A stretch of 64,000 nt of DNA from Peronospora farinosa. Lineage: Eukaryota > Oomycota > Peronosporomycetes > Peronosporales > Peronosporaceae. Position numbers and translations under genes: made by a program. The notes under the pieces are model-generated. The model was not told the origin of the DNA. It did not search any database and saw nothing but the letters and a program-made list of their open reading frames with translations. Shown one piece after another: positions 21,706 to 33,573 of this stretch. Position 1 is the stretch's first letter. The number at the start of each line of letters is the position of its first letter. The stretch lies in assembly GCA_947646735.1 (NCBI GenBank), contig CANTFK010000131.1, positions 186,001 through 250,000 of the forward strand. Reading direction: 5' to 3'.

Positions 21706-23662
21706 ATGGCCGGAACGAAGCGTCCCGTAGCGGAGGTCGAAGGCGCTAAACCCGGTATAATCTATTCTCTCAATATATTAAATGTACATTTCGTTGTATC
21801 TTATGCACTTTTTGATATGAATGAAACTGCAGTGGTTAAATTAACGAAGAAGGAGCGTCGGCGAGAGCGCAAACAGGTAAAAATACACACAATTGGACTC
21901 GAATCACCCATTGGTTTACCATATTGTTACATATCTTTATCAGACCCCAGCACAGAAGATCGAGTATCAATTCCGTAGTCATGTCGAGACTTGCGTTCAG
22001 CAGAACGATGCTGCTCAGGCGCTAAAAGTGTACGAGCAGATGAAGAGCCAAGGCGTCAGTGTGGCTTCGTATATCTACAATATGATTATCAATTTGTGTA
22101 GTAAAGCTGAAGACCCAGTGGCCTATAAAGCCGAAGCTTGCAAAGTATTTGAGGAGATGAAACAGGCGAGTACCGCTATCAATCAGACAAAGAAAAAAGC
22201 CGTAGAGGTGGGTGAACCCATTTACAGTGCCATGATTAAGCTCTGTAGTACTGCCAAGGACTTTAAGGCGTGCGATGCCCTTGTCGCTGAGCTTGAGGAA
22301 GCAAAAGTGTTGCCTAAGCTGCGCATGTTCAGTCCGCTGCTACAGGCATACAGCGCTGCAGGTAACCTGGAAAAGTGTATTTGGGTGTATGAAAAGTTGC
22401 TTTTACACGAGCTCGAGCCGATGGAAGACGACTATGTGGCTCTGTTGCGTGTTTGTGTAAAGACTGGAAATTCCGAGCGCTTCTACGCTTTCTTGAACCG
22501 ATTTATTGACGAAATTTGGCAACCAAGTCTCTCGACGTGGGACGTGTTGAAGGACTGGTTTAGCAGGTGCGTGCATTGTTTGCGTTGCTTTGGTAGTATA
22601 CAATCTTGTGGTCAATAAGTAACTCGGTGGATTTTGTATTCTTCCAGTGAGGCAGCGCAGGTGAACGGCCGCAAGTGGAAGATCAGTGAGGGTGCTGTGT
22701 CTAAGGAGGGTGTGTGTTCCGTGACAAATAATCAACTGCAGTCGTTGGAACTATCGACTGAGCTACAAGAGGCGCTGCTGGCTAAGGTCCGTGGCGCGAG
22801 CATCGCAATGCCATGTGGTCCCTTTCTGACCACGCACGATACATGTACAGTACACTCGTCACTTCAATCTGACAATCGGGTTTACTGCTGTATTACTGTC
22901 GACAGATTGAGAAACTCGTACGTACGGACGACAAGCGCAAACTACAATGGGACGAGTTTAAGCAGTGGTTGGAGAAATATGGGCCGTTTGACGTGATTAT
23001 TGACGCCGCCAATGTCGGCTATTGTAACCAGAATTTTGACGGGTGAGTCCGTTTGGTTGACGCTACGTGTGTCATTGTGACACGGCCTTTCCCCTTGAGC
23101 ACTGACTATCTCGACTAATACCTTGTTCCGAATATCGATGACTTTTCGCAGCGGCGGATTTAACTACGGGCAGATTAAGCACATGGTGCAGCACTATGAG
23201 ACAAAGGGCAAGAAAGTGCTTATTGTACTGCATGAACGTCGCACCGCGGACAAGCAGGTGCCACTTGAATACCGAGCTCATATCGCAGAGTGGCGCGCGT
23301 GTCATAAAATGTTCAACTGTCAGCCTGGTAACAATGACGATTGGTACTGGCTCTACGCGGCCGTGAAGCTTGGCGGTCGCACGCTCATGGTTTCGAACGA
23401 CGAGATGCGCGATCATCACTTTCAAATGATCCACAATCGTGCATTTGGCCGCTGGAAAGAGCGTCATCAAGTTCATTATCAGGTGCATGGGCATCGTGTG
23501 ACGGTCAATGAGCCACTGCCTTATTCTGAACGACCGCAGCACATTGGCGACGTTTGGCATTTCCCATCACGGAAAAAGCGCATCATTACAGCCGAATCTA
23601 CTGCACAAGTCACAGACGACAAGATACACTGGCTGTGTATTGAACTGGAACAGACGCTTTAG
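21706..23662 (+). CDS. PRORP: Protein-only RNase P (PRORP)
   Basis: Removes 5' leaders from pre-tRNAs without an RNA subunit. Six exons fit GT-AG rules and frame: 21706-21754, 21833-21876, 21944-22566, 22648-22786, 22906-23042 and 23152-23662 (500 residues). The fourth intron has a weaker donor (GTCCGT). PPR-type helical repeats cover about residues 40-230 (ALKVYEQMKSQGVSVASYIY; NMIINLC). The NYN-type nuclease domain follows: IIDAANVGYCNQNF carries the first catalytic Asp, and NNDDWYWLYA and VSNDEMRDHHF carry further acidic residues. The zinc-site partners are near WHFP at the C-terminus. The N-terminus MAGTKRPVAEVEG is basic but does not look like a strong mitochondrial presequence, so a nuclear location is likely. 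Confidence 0.92.
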
Positions 23663-25085
23663 AAACAGGTAGAATGATAGAAATCGCTACGGTAACATTG
23701 CATGCATAAAACTGGGCCTATTGAACATAAACGAGGATACGCGAGATGTGCAAACAGACGCAGGGACCCCTCTGCGATTCATTGAGGTAATGCCAACTTT
23801 AATGAGGTGTTGGCTCGTGAAATATTAAGTTCACTTGTGGCTACTACATAGCGTCTTGTGGTTGCATTCTAGGTAGTTAAGTAGCTGTTATTTTCGTGTG
23901 CCGGCTTGCTGCGGGTGGTGCACTTGTACGCTACCAAGTGAAGAGCCTATAACAAAAAGATGGATGCTTATGAAGACCGTGATGGACATATAGGGTAGAC
24001 AGATTTGGCCACGAGTTTAACGTGAACAGGTGAATTTGTTCTGATCGGATCCTCCCGCTGTTATTTGAGAAAAGTGGACCTCATTTAATAAGGTTAATAA
24101 TTGTGGATGAGGATTTTAATCTTTGGAAATTGGCTCGAGCCCCAGAATAGTTACAATGTGAGCTCAAGTAGCTAGACTTTCGTGAGCAATGGTATCTATA
24201 AGACCGCGAGCTCATTACCGCACCCTGACGTGAACTTGTTTAAAGGCAAGTATACACAGATATTGGATCTGGTCAGCTCAAATGTAATAACATTTTGTAA
24301 CAAGTACTGCTTTTTTATCCTGTTAACACGCAATTAATGTAAAATCTTTTATTGATGACTACCAACAAAGGCAATTTTTTACCACTTAAACGATCATTTG
24401 AGCATGAGCTTGATGCCCAATTTGACTATTGTCCTACATACCGGTTCCAAGCACAATGTAGATCGTTTATGGATCTGACGGTTACTGTGGCATGGCAATA
24501 TTGAGAGTAAAGGAGGCTGACGTTTCGACTAGTAATAGCATCAGCGATAATTTACTGAAAATGTGAGATGGCGAAACCAATATCGATACTTTAATTCTGA
24601 GCAATGTCTGTTTATTGAAGGCGTTTTTAGCCTTTTTCGTAGCACGCAAGACATTTCTAACCAATACAGTCTGCAAGATAATCTGAGTCGCCCCTTTTCG
24701 TCGCGCGTGGAGCGTGATGAATGCATTTCTATGTTTTTACAAACATTTAAGCTAAAAAATCCTCCTCTTTTTGCTTGCAGACTGCCTCTCTCGGAGGAAC
24801 AACAGACAGGCTATGTTTTTTTTCCTACGATTTGGTCTTTACTTGGTATACGGAAAGCAAGTATAAAGAGTGCAAGGGCGTGCGTCGCCTAATGTGAAAA
24901 GGGGGAGCATTTTTATTCGCTCTCTTCCTGCATTTTCAGACTGCCCGAACCCGCGACGAGTTTGTTCGCGCACATACAAACTTTGCTCTTCTGTTGCTGC
25001 CGCGCAAGGCTCAACTAGCGAGCGAGTCAAAGGCGAATAGCGGCAACAGCACTTAGCAGCAGTCCGTCGCTCGTATTTATATACT
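23663..25085. other. Intergenic, 1.4 kb, no gene seen
   Basis: AT-rich sequence with only short unrelated frames on both strands. It contains the upstream region of the five-exon gene that follows. No transposon signature was recognised. Confidence 0.4.
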
Positions 25086-26528
25086 ATGGGCAATACATGC
25101 ACACGCAACAGTGAGGTATACAACGCGTGAGAGAGAGAGAGAGAGGGAGAAAGAGCAAATGTGGGTTGTACTCGATACTAAGTCTTATATACTTGTTTTT
25201 TTTTCAATAACAGTCGCAAGTTGTATTAACCGAACATGGTGTGATCCTTCAAAAGTAAGTCATGCGCCCTGTCGCTTTAAACACACTTTATCACTATTCT
25301 CTAACCTCTTGTCTGTTATATAAGTCGACGTACCGTCCGTGAACGAGAACGAGAACGAGGACGATGGTCTGCTCCAAATGTCGAGAGTAGTGTTGACCTT
25401 GATACGTTACTCGAGGCACCATCTCCTTCAAAAAAAGAAGCAGCACGTCGTCGTCGTAAAAAGTGAGTGTTTCTATCTGTTTCACGTTCGTTTCTACTCT
25501 ATTTCTAACGCTATTCCTCTATTTTACAGACGTCAGTCTTTATCCGAGCGTTTTCATCGCCATACACCCCATGGTCATGGTCGACCAGCCCATGGTCATG
25601 GTCGACCACCTCGTGCTCCCTCCTTTTCTGATTCAAATGCTCTTGCTCGATCACGTGTCCATCGTAGTCACACAGAAGCTGCTCGACGTCGAGCTGAGGA
25701 CGATATGATGCCCATTTATCACTCCTATGAAGATCCGGGATATTTGGCGGGCGATCCAATTGAGTTACAGCCATTTGATACTGACTGTATCCTGGGCAGT
25801 CCAATTAATTCGCCATCTGTTATTCACGCCCGTTGGGGAGAACCAGTGGATGATCCCGATGAAGAAAATTTGTGTACGGATTTCGCCCCCAATCCCTTTA
25901 AATTAGGGTTTTGTATCAATTGTATGAAACAACACGATGTTCGAGACGATGGAGAAGTGTCGACTCGAAAAGAATACAAACGAATTGCTCGTCCGACAAT
26001 TTCCAAGACAGCAGCCAATGCTTTGGATTTACCAAGTGCAATTCCTATTCCAAGAAGTTCAATTACAATGATGCCGGATGGTGGTCGTGAAAGTGATATT
26101 GATTTGGCTCAATTATTGGCTCAGAGGAGAGATGTCCTGATGCGATTGGATAAGTTGAACCGACAAGAAAAGACAAAACTCAAGAAGAATCAGAGTACAG
26201 GAAGGACGATGGGACGTAGAACAGGTGAGTTGGCCGAAGGTCTTGAAGCGAGAACGACTCTTTTTGTTGTCTCTCTCTCTTTCTAACGAGGTTTTCTTGT
26301 TTTCTGTGTCAATTTGTGACAGATCGTCATACGACCATTAATTTTGGAGACAATCCACGGAATAACTTACGTCGAATGAGTACACGACCACCTGGATCGG
26401 GTCCGATTGTTAGTCGCGGCTCGACTTATGCACCTCAGGCCCCCTCTGGATTTGTGGCGTCTAAAAGTGTGAGCGCAGCCTCTCGTCTGTATGACGACGA
26501 AGAGCCCGCGCCGAACGTGTGGCTATAG
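25086..26528 (+). CDS. Unknown protein with an N-terminal acylation-type motif
   Basis: Five exons fit in frame: 25086-25115, 25214-25254, 25325-25462, 25530-26224 and 26323-26528, giving 369 residues. The N-terminus MGNTCTRNSESQVVLTEHG has Gly2 and Cys5, the pattern of N-myristoylation plus palmitoylation, so membrane anchoring is likely. A basic stretch follows (VREREREREGR-like, then AARRRRKK), then a duplicated HGHGRPAHGHGRP. The acidic centre contains LGFCINCMKQH, a possible metal-binding C-x2-C. A helical segment (LAQLLAQRRDVLMRLDKLNR) is near residue 260. I do not recognise the family. The exon 1-2 junction rests on frame fit alone. Confidence 0.65.
25127..25158 (+). repeat. GA microsatellite in the first intron
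   Basis: An imperfect (GA)n tract lies just after the proposed first exon of the five-exon gene. Confidence 0.8.
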
Positions 26529-27746
26529 CCCACGACGAAAAAGCTACAGTCTTTTTTTTGATCGATTAATCCACCGCCCGGGGCGCCGCGGACGAAAGCT
26601 GGAGCCCCCTGTACCAGTAGCTTGGTGTTGCATGACGATGCGTGCGATTGACGAGTGTAGTCAAGAAGGAAAGAACAGCGTGATACAAGTGAGACTTAAG
26701 CTCGGAAGCCTCCGAGTGGAAGGAGAGAGAAACAATTTTCCCAGCTGACGCGGCCTTAGTAAAAGGTAGCGAACGCGCAGCAAGACGCGATTAATTATGT
26801 AATATGAGCAACCGAAGCATTATCTCATCGCCGTCCACAGCGTCGTTCAGTCGGCTTGGTGAGTGAATATCGAGTGACCGTTGATGTGGACAGACGCAAG
26901 CATGGCGAGAGCAAGTGACAATGAGGATGACAAAGCTAGAGACATTCGAGCTCACGGAAGGTTCGTCTGCCATCATGTTATTTGGTCTTGACCGGTGGTC
27001 CCAATCATGCTTGTTCTCAATTGAGGTACTAGTTGTGAAGGTGAAAGAGCTTTTAGTTGTTCAAGTCGCGCAGTGTGTCAAGCATTTGCAAGTCTGTCGT
27101 GGGCGGTCGTTGGCGTTGAACACTGGCCATGTAAAGAAATACTACGTTGCGGGATCTAGGCTACAGTTCTTTGGGATCAAAATGGGACGCAGTATTTTTG
27201 CAGTCATTGCACTATGCACATCGCTGGTGCCTGTACCTCATGTTAAAATGGTCATGGAGGAGTCGACGATGCGCTAGAGTCTGACAGCTGACGACGCAAA
27301 AAGGATTTTGATCAGAAGTGTCTGTCCATCCGACACCGACACGACGTCATTACTTTGAACCTGTTGATCGTCGCTTGATAGTCTCATCGTGGATGGTGTG
27401 ACTTGTCGTTTTTGTTCCATTCTCTTCTTTGTAGTCCTGTTACGAGTTGTAGCAAAGCGTTTTTCTTAGTGATAATGTTCCATGCCAATGGTTTTGTGCA
27501 TGAGAAGAATCACGTAGTAACTATCCTTAGGCCTTAAGCTATAGCAAGCAAGCAAGCACATGCATAACTAACCCATCGATTGCAGCTGCTTGTCACTGCT
27601 TGTCGTTCGTGAGTGGTCTTGCACGTATTGTTGTACTTTTTTCATTTATTGCTGTGCCTGTACGAGCGAAAGCTCGATCGACACAATTTCGTGCGGCTCA
27701 ATGACATGATGCAAAGGTTCGGTAACTTCCTAGGAGGCAAACCGAT
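26529..27746. other. Intergenic, 1.2 kb, no gene seen
   Basis: Lies between two convergent 3' ends. Small frames are present (for example 26915-27277, plus strand) but none has family resemblance or splice support. Confidence 0.4.
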
Positions 27747-30700
27747 CTACAAAAGGCGCTTGAACTCGGCAATAGCGCGGTGTATGCCAGCTTCTTCCGT
27801 TTCCAGAGCTACCTTCTTTGCGGCATCAGCCTCGCGTACGTTCTCCGGCACCTTCTTTTCGTAATCCTCACGGCTCATCTTCTTCACCAAGCTAGCAAGA
27901 GACGGCGTAATTTTCGTCAACTTCTTCTCCAACTTGCTGATCTCGTTGGCAAAGTTCACCAGGCCAGCGAGTAGCACGAAAATTTGCACCTTGTTGTTGA
28001 CACTGTGCATAGCGCAGCCTGGTGGGGCCTCCTCGTCCACAATGCACTTGGAATCGCCTGCCTTGGCCAGTGTGGCGAAGTCATCGAGTTGCGCCTCCAT
28101 CACCGCTTTCACGTCGTTGTCAATGCACTTAATGAAGAACTGCGGACGCACACTTTTTGCCAGGTCATACTCGGCACGCACGGAACGCGCAGCGTGAATA
28201 ACCTCCTTCACAAGCTCCATATTCGCCTCAACCTCCGGATTCGTCCAGCCCTCCATAGGGAGCGGGTACGGCGCGATCGTAATACTAGCGGTCGCACGCT
28301 TGCCCGGTAGACGCTGCCATAGCTCCTCCGTCACGAACGGCATGCTCGGGTGGAGTAGACGAAGACCGAACTCCAGACACACGTACAACGTCTGCTGCGC
28401 TGTGAGCTTAGCTTCGGCATCCTCATCGACGATCACAGGCTTCGTCAGCTCAAGGTACACGTCACAAAGGTCGTACAGCCAGAAGTTGTACAAGGCGTTT
28501 GTAAGCTCACCGAACTCATACGCAGCGAACGAGTCATTGCACACCTTAATGGCGTGGTTCAAACGACTCAGAATGTAGCGGTCACGAGAGCCCACGACAG
28601 CATTGGACAGGACCGTGTCAGCAACGTTCTCGGCAGCCGAAAAACCACCCTCAAGGTTGGACATGGCAAAACGAACGGCGTTCCACAGCTTGTTACAAAA
28701 GTTGCGGTACCCAACCAGACGGCCAATGTCTAGGTTAATGTCGCGGCCCTGTTGCGTGTAAGCCAATAGACCAAAACGAAGTGCGTCTGCACCGCACTCT
28801 GGAATACCTTGTGGGAAGTCCAGCTTCTGGCCCTTCTTAGCCTTCTCCACCTCTTTCTCTGGCAAGTTACCGTTCTCCAGTTTCTTAAACAAGTCGTCCA
28901 GAGTACAACCGGCAATGATCTCAAGCGGATCCACGACATTCCCCAGACTCTTGGACATTTTGCGACCGTACTTGTCGCGCACCATCGAGTGCAAATAGAT
29001 TGTCTTGAACGGCAGCTTGCCCGTAAGCTTCTGGCCCATGAACACCATACGCGCCACCCAGAAGAATAGAATGTCATAGCCTGTTTCCAGCAGGTCCGTC
29101 GGATAAAAGTTTTCACAATCGCCTGTATTTTCAGGCCAACCGAACACCGCGAACGGGAACAGACCAGCACTCACCCATGTGTCGAGAACATCCTCGTCCT
29201 GCTCCAGCTCGATCTGATCCTCAGCAACGCCGAGCTTGATCGAAGCTTTTTTACGCGCGTCTTCTTCAGAGGTTCCAGCAAACCAGCGGTTGCTAGCATC
29301 GTCTGAATTCTTGTCGACAAAGGATTCGCCCTTGATGCGACTAAAGTAGGCCGGGATGCGGTGGCCCCACCACAGCTGTCGCGAGATGCACCAGTCACGA
29401 ATATTCTCTAGCCAACGGAACCACGTCTTCTCGTGTGATTCCGGTACGATAATCAGCTCCTTGTTCGTGACAGCAGCCATGGCATCCTTCGCCATCTGGT
29501 CGCAGTTGACGAACCACTGCGGCTTGACGAGTGGTTCAATGACGTCTCCAGAACGCGAGCAAATGCCCAACCGCATCTTGTTGTCCTCCTTGCCGTGATA
29601 CAGTCCCTTTGCTTCAAGGGCCTTCTCAACGGCAATACGCGCGTCATAGCGCATCATACCAGCAAACTCACCGCCGTTTTCGTTGATCGCGCCATCGTCC
29701 GTAAGCACGTTAATAAACTCGAGGTTGTTACGCTTGCCGCATTCGTAATCATTTGGGTCATGGGCAGGCGTAATCTTGACGGCACCTGTACCAAAGGTCA
29801 TGTCGACCAGGACAGGGTCTAGTACAATGGGGATGCGACGGCCATTAAACGGATGAATCACGAACTTGCCATGCAAGTGCTTGTAGCGCGGGTCATCGGG
29901 GTGCACGGCGACACCCGAGTCGCCCAGCATAGTCTCGAGTCGCGTCGTAGCGACAATAATTTGCTCATCCATCGCTCCTTCCACTTGGTATCCAAATGAC
30001 GTAAGCACACCAAACTCGTATTTGCGGTCCGGGTTGTGTCCAGGTACCGCTAGTTTCGTGCGTTTCTCAATGTCAATGTAGTCGACTTCAATCTCAGAGA
30101 GTGCCGTCTTGAGCTTACAACTCCAGTTGATCATCCTCGTAGCTCTGTACACAAGTCCCTCTTCCCAAAGCTTACAGAAAGCGTGACGTACAGCACGACT
30201 ACAATTGTCGTCCATGGAAAAATACTTGCGATCCCAATCGACAGAGCAGCCAACACTTCGAAATTGGTGATGAATGCGGCTTTCATACTGATTTTTCCAG
30301 TCCCATACACGTTCTAGAAACTTTTCTCGTCCTAAATCATGACGACTTTTTCCTTCTTCTTTTAATAGTCTCTTCTCCACGACCGATTGTGTAGCAATAC
30401 CAGCATGATCTGTACCAGGCACCCACAATGTTGCATGACCCAACATACGATGCCAACGTGTAAGTGCGTCTTGAATTGCCACAGTCAAAGCATGACCTAA
30501 ATGAAGTGAACCCGTGACATTGGGGGGAGGGATGACCATGACAAAACGTTTCTCAGGATCAGCTGCCCGAATCTTTTCATCTGAACATGAAAAAAAGCCC
30601 GAAGCTTCCCACCAATCTTGCCATGAAGCCTCTACAGCAATGGGATTATAGGCAGTTAACATAGGCTCCGTATACAGGTCCTTCTTCTGTCCCTTGGGCG

Positions 30701-30914
30701 TACGATTCACAAAAATGACGTTAGAACACGTCTCAAGCTCATGTTTTTTCTTTTTCTTTGACTCGTTCTTAGGTGCCCAACGATTCGGATCTTTTTCTTT
30801 TTTTGGTTGAAGATTTCCATTCTTCTCGGCACGTTGAGCTTTTTTCATTGCATTTTTACTCAGCTTAAGAGGAGCTGGAGGATCAGGTGGGGGAGATTCC
30901 ATCGTGTCTGCCAT
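27747..30914 (-). CDS. VARS: Valyl-tRNA synthetase
   Basis: Charges tRNA-Val with valine and edits threonyl products. This is a single-exon gene of 1055 residues. The ATG at 30914 (MADTMESPPPDPPAP) is preferred because the frame upstream has no ATG. A Lys-rich eukaryotic extension covers about residues 1-60 (KKKKKHELE). The class I signatures are present: the HIGH box as PPPNVTGSLHLGHAL (about residue 130) and the KMSKS box in GRKMSKSLGNVVDPL (about residue 645). Between them is the CP1 editing domain (IIVATTRLETMLGDSGVAVH; ITPAHDPNDYECG). The C-terminus has the anticodon-binding domain and the Val-type coiled-coil arm (NEISKLEKKLTKITPSL). No mitochondrial presequence is visible from this ATG. 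Confidence 0.97.
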   Translation of the reverse strand: MADTMESPPPDPPAPLKLSKNAMKKAQRAEKNGNLQPKKEKDPNRWAPKNESKKKKKHELETCSNVIFVNRTPKGQKKDLYTEPMLTAYNPIAVEASWQDWWEASGFFSCSDEKIRAADPEKRFVMVIPPPNVTGSLHLGHALTVAIQDALTRWHRMLGHATLWVPGTDHAGIATQSVVEKRLLKEEGKSRHDLGREKFLERVWDWKNQYESRIHHQFRSVGCSVDWDRKYFSMDDNCSRAVRHAFCKLWEEGLVYRATRMINWSCKLKTALSEIEVDYIDIEKRTKLAVPGHNPDRKYEFGVLTSFGYQVEGAMDEQIIVATTRLETMLGDSGVAVHPDDPRYKHLHGKFVIHPFNGRRIPIVLDPVLVDMTFGTGAVKITPAHDPNDYECGKRNNLEFINVLTDDGAINENGGEFAGMMRYDARIAVEKALEAKGLYHGKEDNKMRLGICSRSGDVIEPLVKPQWFVNCDQMAKDAMAAVTNKELIIVPESHEKTWFRWLENIRDWCISRQLWWGHRIPAYFSRIKGESFVDKNSDDASNRWFAGTSEEDARKKASIKLGVAEDQIELEQDEDVLDTWVSAGLFPFAVFGWPENTGDCENFYPTDLLETGYDILFFWVARMVFMGQKLTGKLPFKTIYLHSMVRDKYGRKMSKSLGNVVDPLEIIAGCTLDDLFKKLENGNLPEKEVEKAKKGQKLDFPQGIPECGADALRFGLLAYTQQGRDINLDIGRLVGYRNFCNKLWNAVRFAMSNLEGGFSAAENVADTVLSNAVVGSRDRYILSRLNHAIKVCNDSFAAYEFGELTNALYNFWLYDLCDVYLELTKPVIVDEDAEAKLTAQQTLYVCLEFGLRLLHPSMPFVTEELWQRLPGKRATASITIAPYPLPMEGWTNPEVEANMELVKEVIHAARSVRAEYDLAKSVRPQFFIKCIDNDVKAVMEAQLDDFATLAKAGDSKCIVDEEAPPGCAMHSVNNKVQIFVLLAGLVNFANEISKLEKKLTKITPSLASLVKKMSREDYEKKVPENVREADAAKKVALETEEAGIHRAIAEFKRLL

Positions 30915-31556
30915 GGGTCGAATGTAACAATGGCTGGTGAGCTGTTGGCTAGATTGCACTGTGAAACTTTATAAGAAGAGAGTGCGACATAGATATGTAA
31001 AAGTGGATGATAGATATTGTGATATTTAATAAACTTGCTTTATGTATATATTCTAAGGCTGTACTCCATAAAATCAGTGCATTTTTCTAGAAAACCCATA
31101 TTTCTAGCTATTGTTGCGCTGTTTCAGTTGATATTATGGTCTAAATGTGATATTCTTGTTATAAATTCCATCATATACTGTCTAGCAAATAATAGCAAGT
31201 GTCGTCTGCATCGTCCAAAGACTTAATTTTACTTTGTAAGCTACTATAATCATTGGAATCTTAGGTCTTTTCTAATTAGGTCACTCACTGTCTTGCACTT
31301 AACTAAATGAAAAATGATGATTCTTTCGTAATAAATAGGCGACGGTTGATGACCAGTTAAAACCGACGGGGCGTCTCTTATATTAACTATATGTGCAAGA
31401 TGACATTTGTCCTCTTTCGTACTTAGTACAAAGCATCAATGGAAGCTGCATCATATTAACTAGTCACCTCTATAGCGCCACCTTCTTGACGTCCTTTGCA
31501 TCAATAGTTAGGTCGTCGATATATTACTACCCGTTATTGGGACTCTTTGCAATACA
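30915..31556. other. Upstream of ValRS and of the small membrane protein
   Basis: 640 AT-rich bases between divergent genes, so it probably holds both promoters. A possible first exon of the downstream gene (ATG near 31400, splice to the CAATACAG at 31556) cannot be confirmed. Confidence 0.4.
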
Positions 31557-31982
31557 GTGGAAGGACATATTTTTGCACAAGTGAAGTATCAAGGACCTTT
31601 ATTTATGGTGCTCCCTCTATTTATCATTGGTACAATCACCGTGGGTACAGTCACTGGCTACGGCATGTATCAGACAGGTGCAATGCTGGCGCTTCCATCC
31701 GCGGCCAACGAAGCCCCTCCCAAAAGCGCTAGTAGCCTCGCGATTGGCGGGATCTCAGCGGTGGCCACATACTCAGCTCAAGGACGAGTCCTCAATCGGT
31801 ACTTGTCACATTTATTGACTTATGAAGTTCCTACAAATGTAACAGCGTGGAATGTCCGCGACTTTCTTCGCATCGCTGGGCCTCTTGTGGCCCCACGTGT
31901 AGCCATGTTTTCGACGTCGGTAGCGGTCATGGGCTTTGTATCCACTAAAGAGGATCTGTTTCGGGAACATAATAAACGTTAA
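31557..31982 (+). CDS. Small membrane protein, unknown
   Basis: An open frame of 141 codons. The frame opens directly after a CAATACAG acceptor-like site, so a short first exon may lie upstream; otherwise the first ATG is at 31605 (MVLPLFIIGTITVGTVTGYG). There are two hydrophobic segments: about residues 17-40, Gly-rich with a GxxxG-like pattern, and 110-128 (APRVAMFSTSVAVMGFV). Between them is a polar stretch with ALPSAANEAPPKSASS. The C-terminus is charged (EDLFREHNKR). I do not recognise the family. Confidence 0.55.
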   Translation: MEGHIFAQVKYQGPLFMVLPLFIIGTITVGTVTGYGMYQTGAMLALPSAANEAPPKSASSLAIGGISAVATYSAQGRVLNRYLSHLLTYEVPTNVTAWNVRDFLRIAGPLVAPRVAMFSTSVAVMGFVSTKEDLFREHNKR

Positions 31983-32613
31983 GCAGGCTGATAATTGAGA
32001 AAAGAGACGACTTTTCTTTGCTGGTAACTCAGATACCATAAATATCTCACGACTGGTCCAATAGTGTAAGCTACCGTCTTGAAATAATTAGGGGAGGCGT
32101 TATTTATCAACCACCATTTTGGTAACCATCCTCCACCCCATTTTTTAGAATCTGATTGGTCAAAATGCCAAATCGAACCAAACAACGAATTAACTTTAGT
32201 TTGTAATTACATCATAGGAAAGCAATCATAAATGTATATTACGCCATAAATGTACATTATATAAGTTCGATTGACACCTGGTTGCTTCATTTCGCTTGGC
32301 TTGTTCCAAAGATGTAACGGGGTTACACGGCGGTTGGAACATCATACTAAAAGTGCATCACGGCTTAGGTTTCTATATATTGCATATGAAGTATTCTTAA
32401 TACCGACCTTTTGAAAAGGGGTAATATATATAAGTCATATAATGAGATATCAGTAATACCTTATACTATCGGTATCGTTTCCATAACTGATACAGTAGTA
32501 CTAAGTACAACATACACTGATGATTAGATGATTCCATATCCAGATAACAGACGATGGTATAGTAATTAATTTAGTGTAGGGTACTCAAAGTAGGATTGTT
32601 CATATAATCTTAG
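31983..32613. other. Intergenic, no gene seen
   Basis: 630 AT-rich bases between the small membrane protein and the fold-back element. Confidence 0.4.
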
Positions 32614-33573
32614 TGTAGCGGATCTGCACAGCTCTTTAGCCAGAGGAAGACTTTCGGCTGGAAGCCTCTTAGTTCTAGAGAACTAAATAGAGTTAAGGCT
32701 AAAAGCCACTTAGTTCTAAGGAACTAATTAAACGACTTAAAGTCACCCTGTTCTAAGGAACTAGGAAAGAGACTTTTAATCAGTCAAGCAATAAGCTCAA
32801 GGTTCAGAGAACCAACGCACAGAGTGCAAGAACAAGCTAGAAGCTTAGAGGTTCAGGAAACCAACGCACGAAGTGCACAAGTGAACAAGTCAGAGCGACT
32901 TGCGATCTTAAACTCAAAATGAGAACTGATTTTATTTATGCTTTAAGATTTTATGAATAGTCCTACTCTAAGTACACTACACTAGATAATTACTATAATC
33001 GTACTAATTACATGCAGACTTTGCTATTGGACGACGTATCGTTTAAACATCTGTGTATGATGTACTTAATACAGCGTTAGTGATTTATCGATTTCCAATG
33101 GATAAGATACGTGATTACCGAATACCGTATCTTAACGCTCATACTTAATACCTCTCTAAAGAGAAGTATCAAAATGCATTATATGCAATACAAAGGAGAG
33201 TTTAACCGTAAACTCTCGGAAAGACGCTACAACCGTCGTGTAACCCCGTTATACTTAGTGCATACATAAGTCAGTTCTCATTATAAATTAAAGGTCCCAA
33301 GTTTCAATAAGACTTGTTCTCTTGTGCACTTTGTGCGTTGGTTCTCTGAACCTTTAATTACCTATCTTGTTCTTGCACTCTGTGCGTTAATTCTCTGAAC
33401 CTTAAGCTATTGCTAATAGACTAGAAGTTCCTTCTAGTTCCTTAGATCATAAAACTTCTTATTCATTAAATCAATTCATTAGTAATTAGTGGCTATAAGC
33501 CGTTAGTTTTATTACTTTAATGAACCAAAGTGACTTTCAGCCTAAAAAAATCTTCCTCTGACTTCCTCTTACA
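32614..33573 (+). repeat. Fold-back (long inverted-repeat) LTR-type element
   Basis: Starts TGTAGCGGATCTGCAC and ends CCTCTTACA. The left arm (about 32614-32950) and right arm (about 33268-33573) are inverted copies. Both contain, in opposite orientation, 'ggttcagagaaccaacgcac', 'agagtgcaagaacaag' and 'aatgagaactga'. The 240-base centre (33022-33264) is the repeat block also found at 5617-5850. The left arm matches the LTR of element C. As a single strand it could form a stem of roughly 300 bp. No coding capacity. Confidence 0.7.

Noticed and set aside
28730..29170. 146-residue minus-strand frame inside ValRS
   Set aside because: Alternate-frame shadow of the intact, well conserved valyl-tRNA synthetase.
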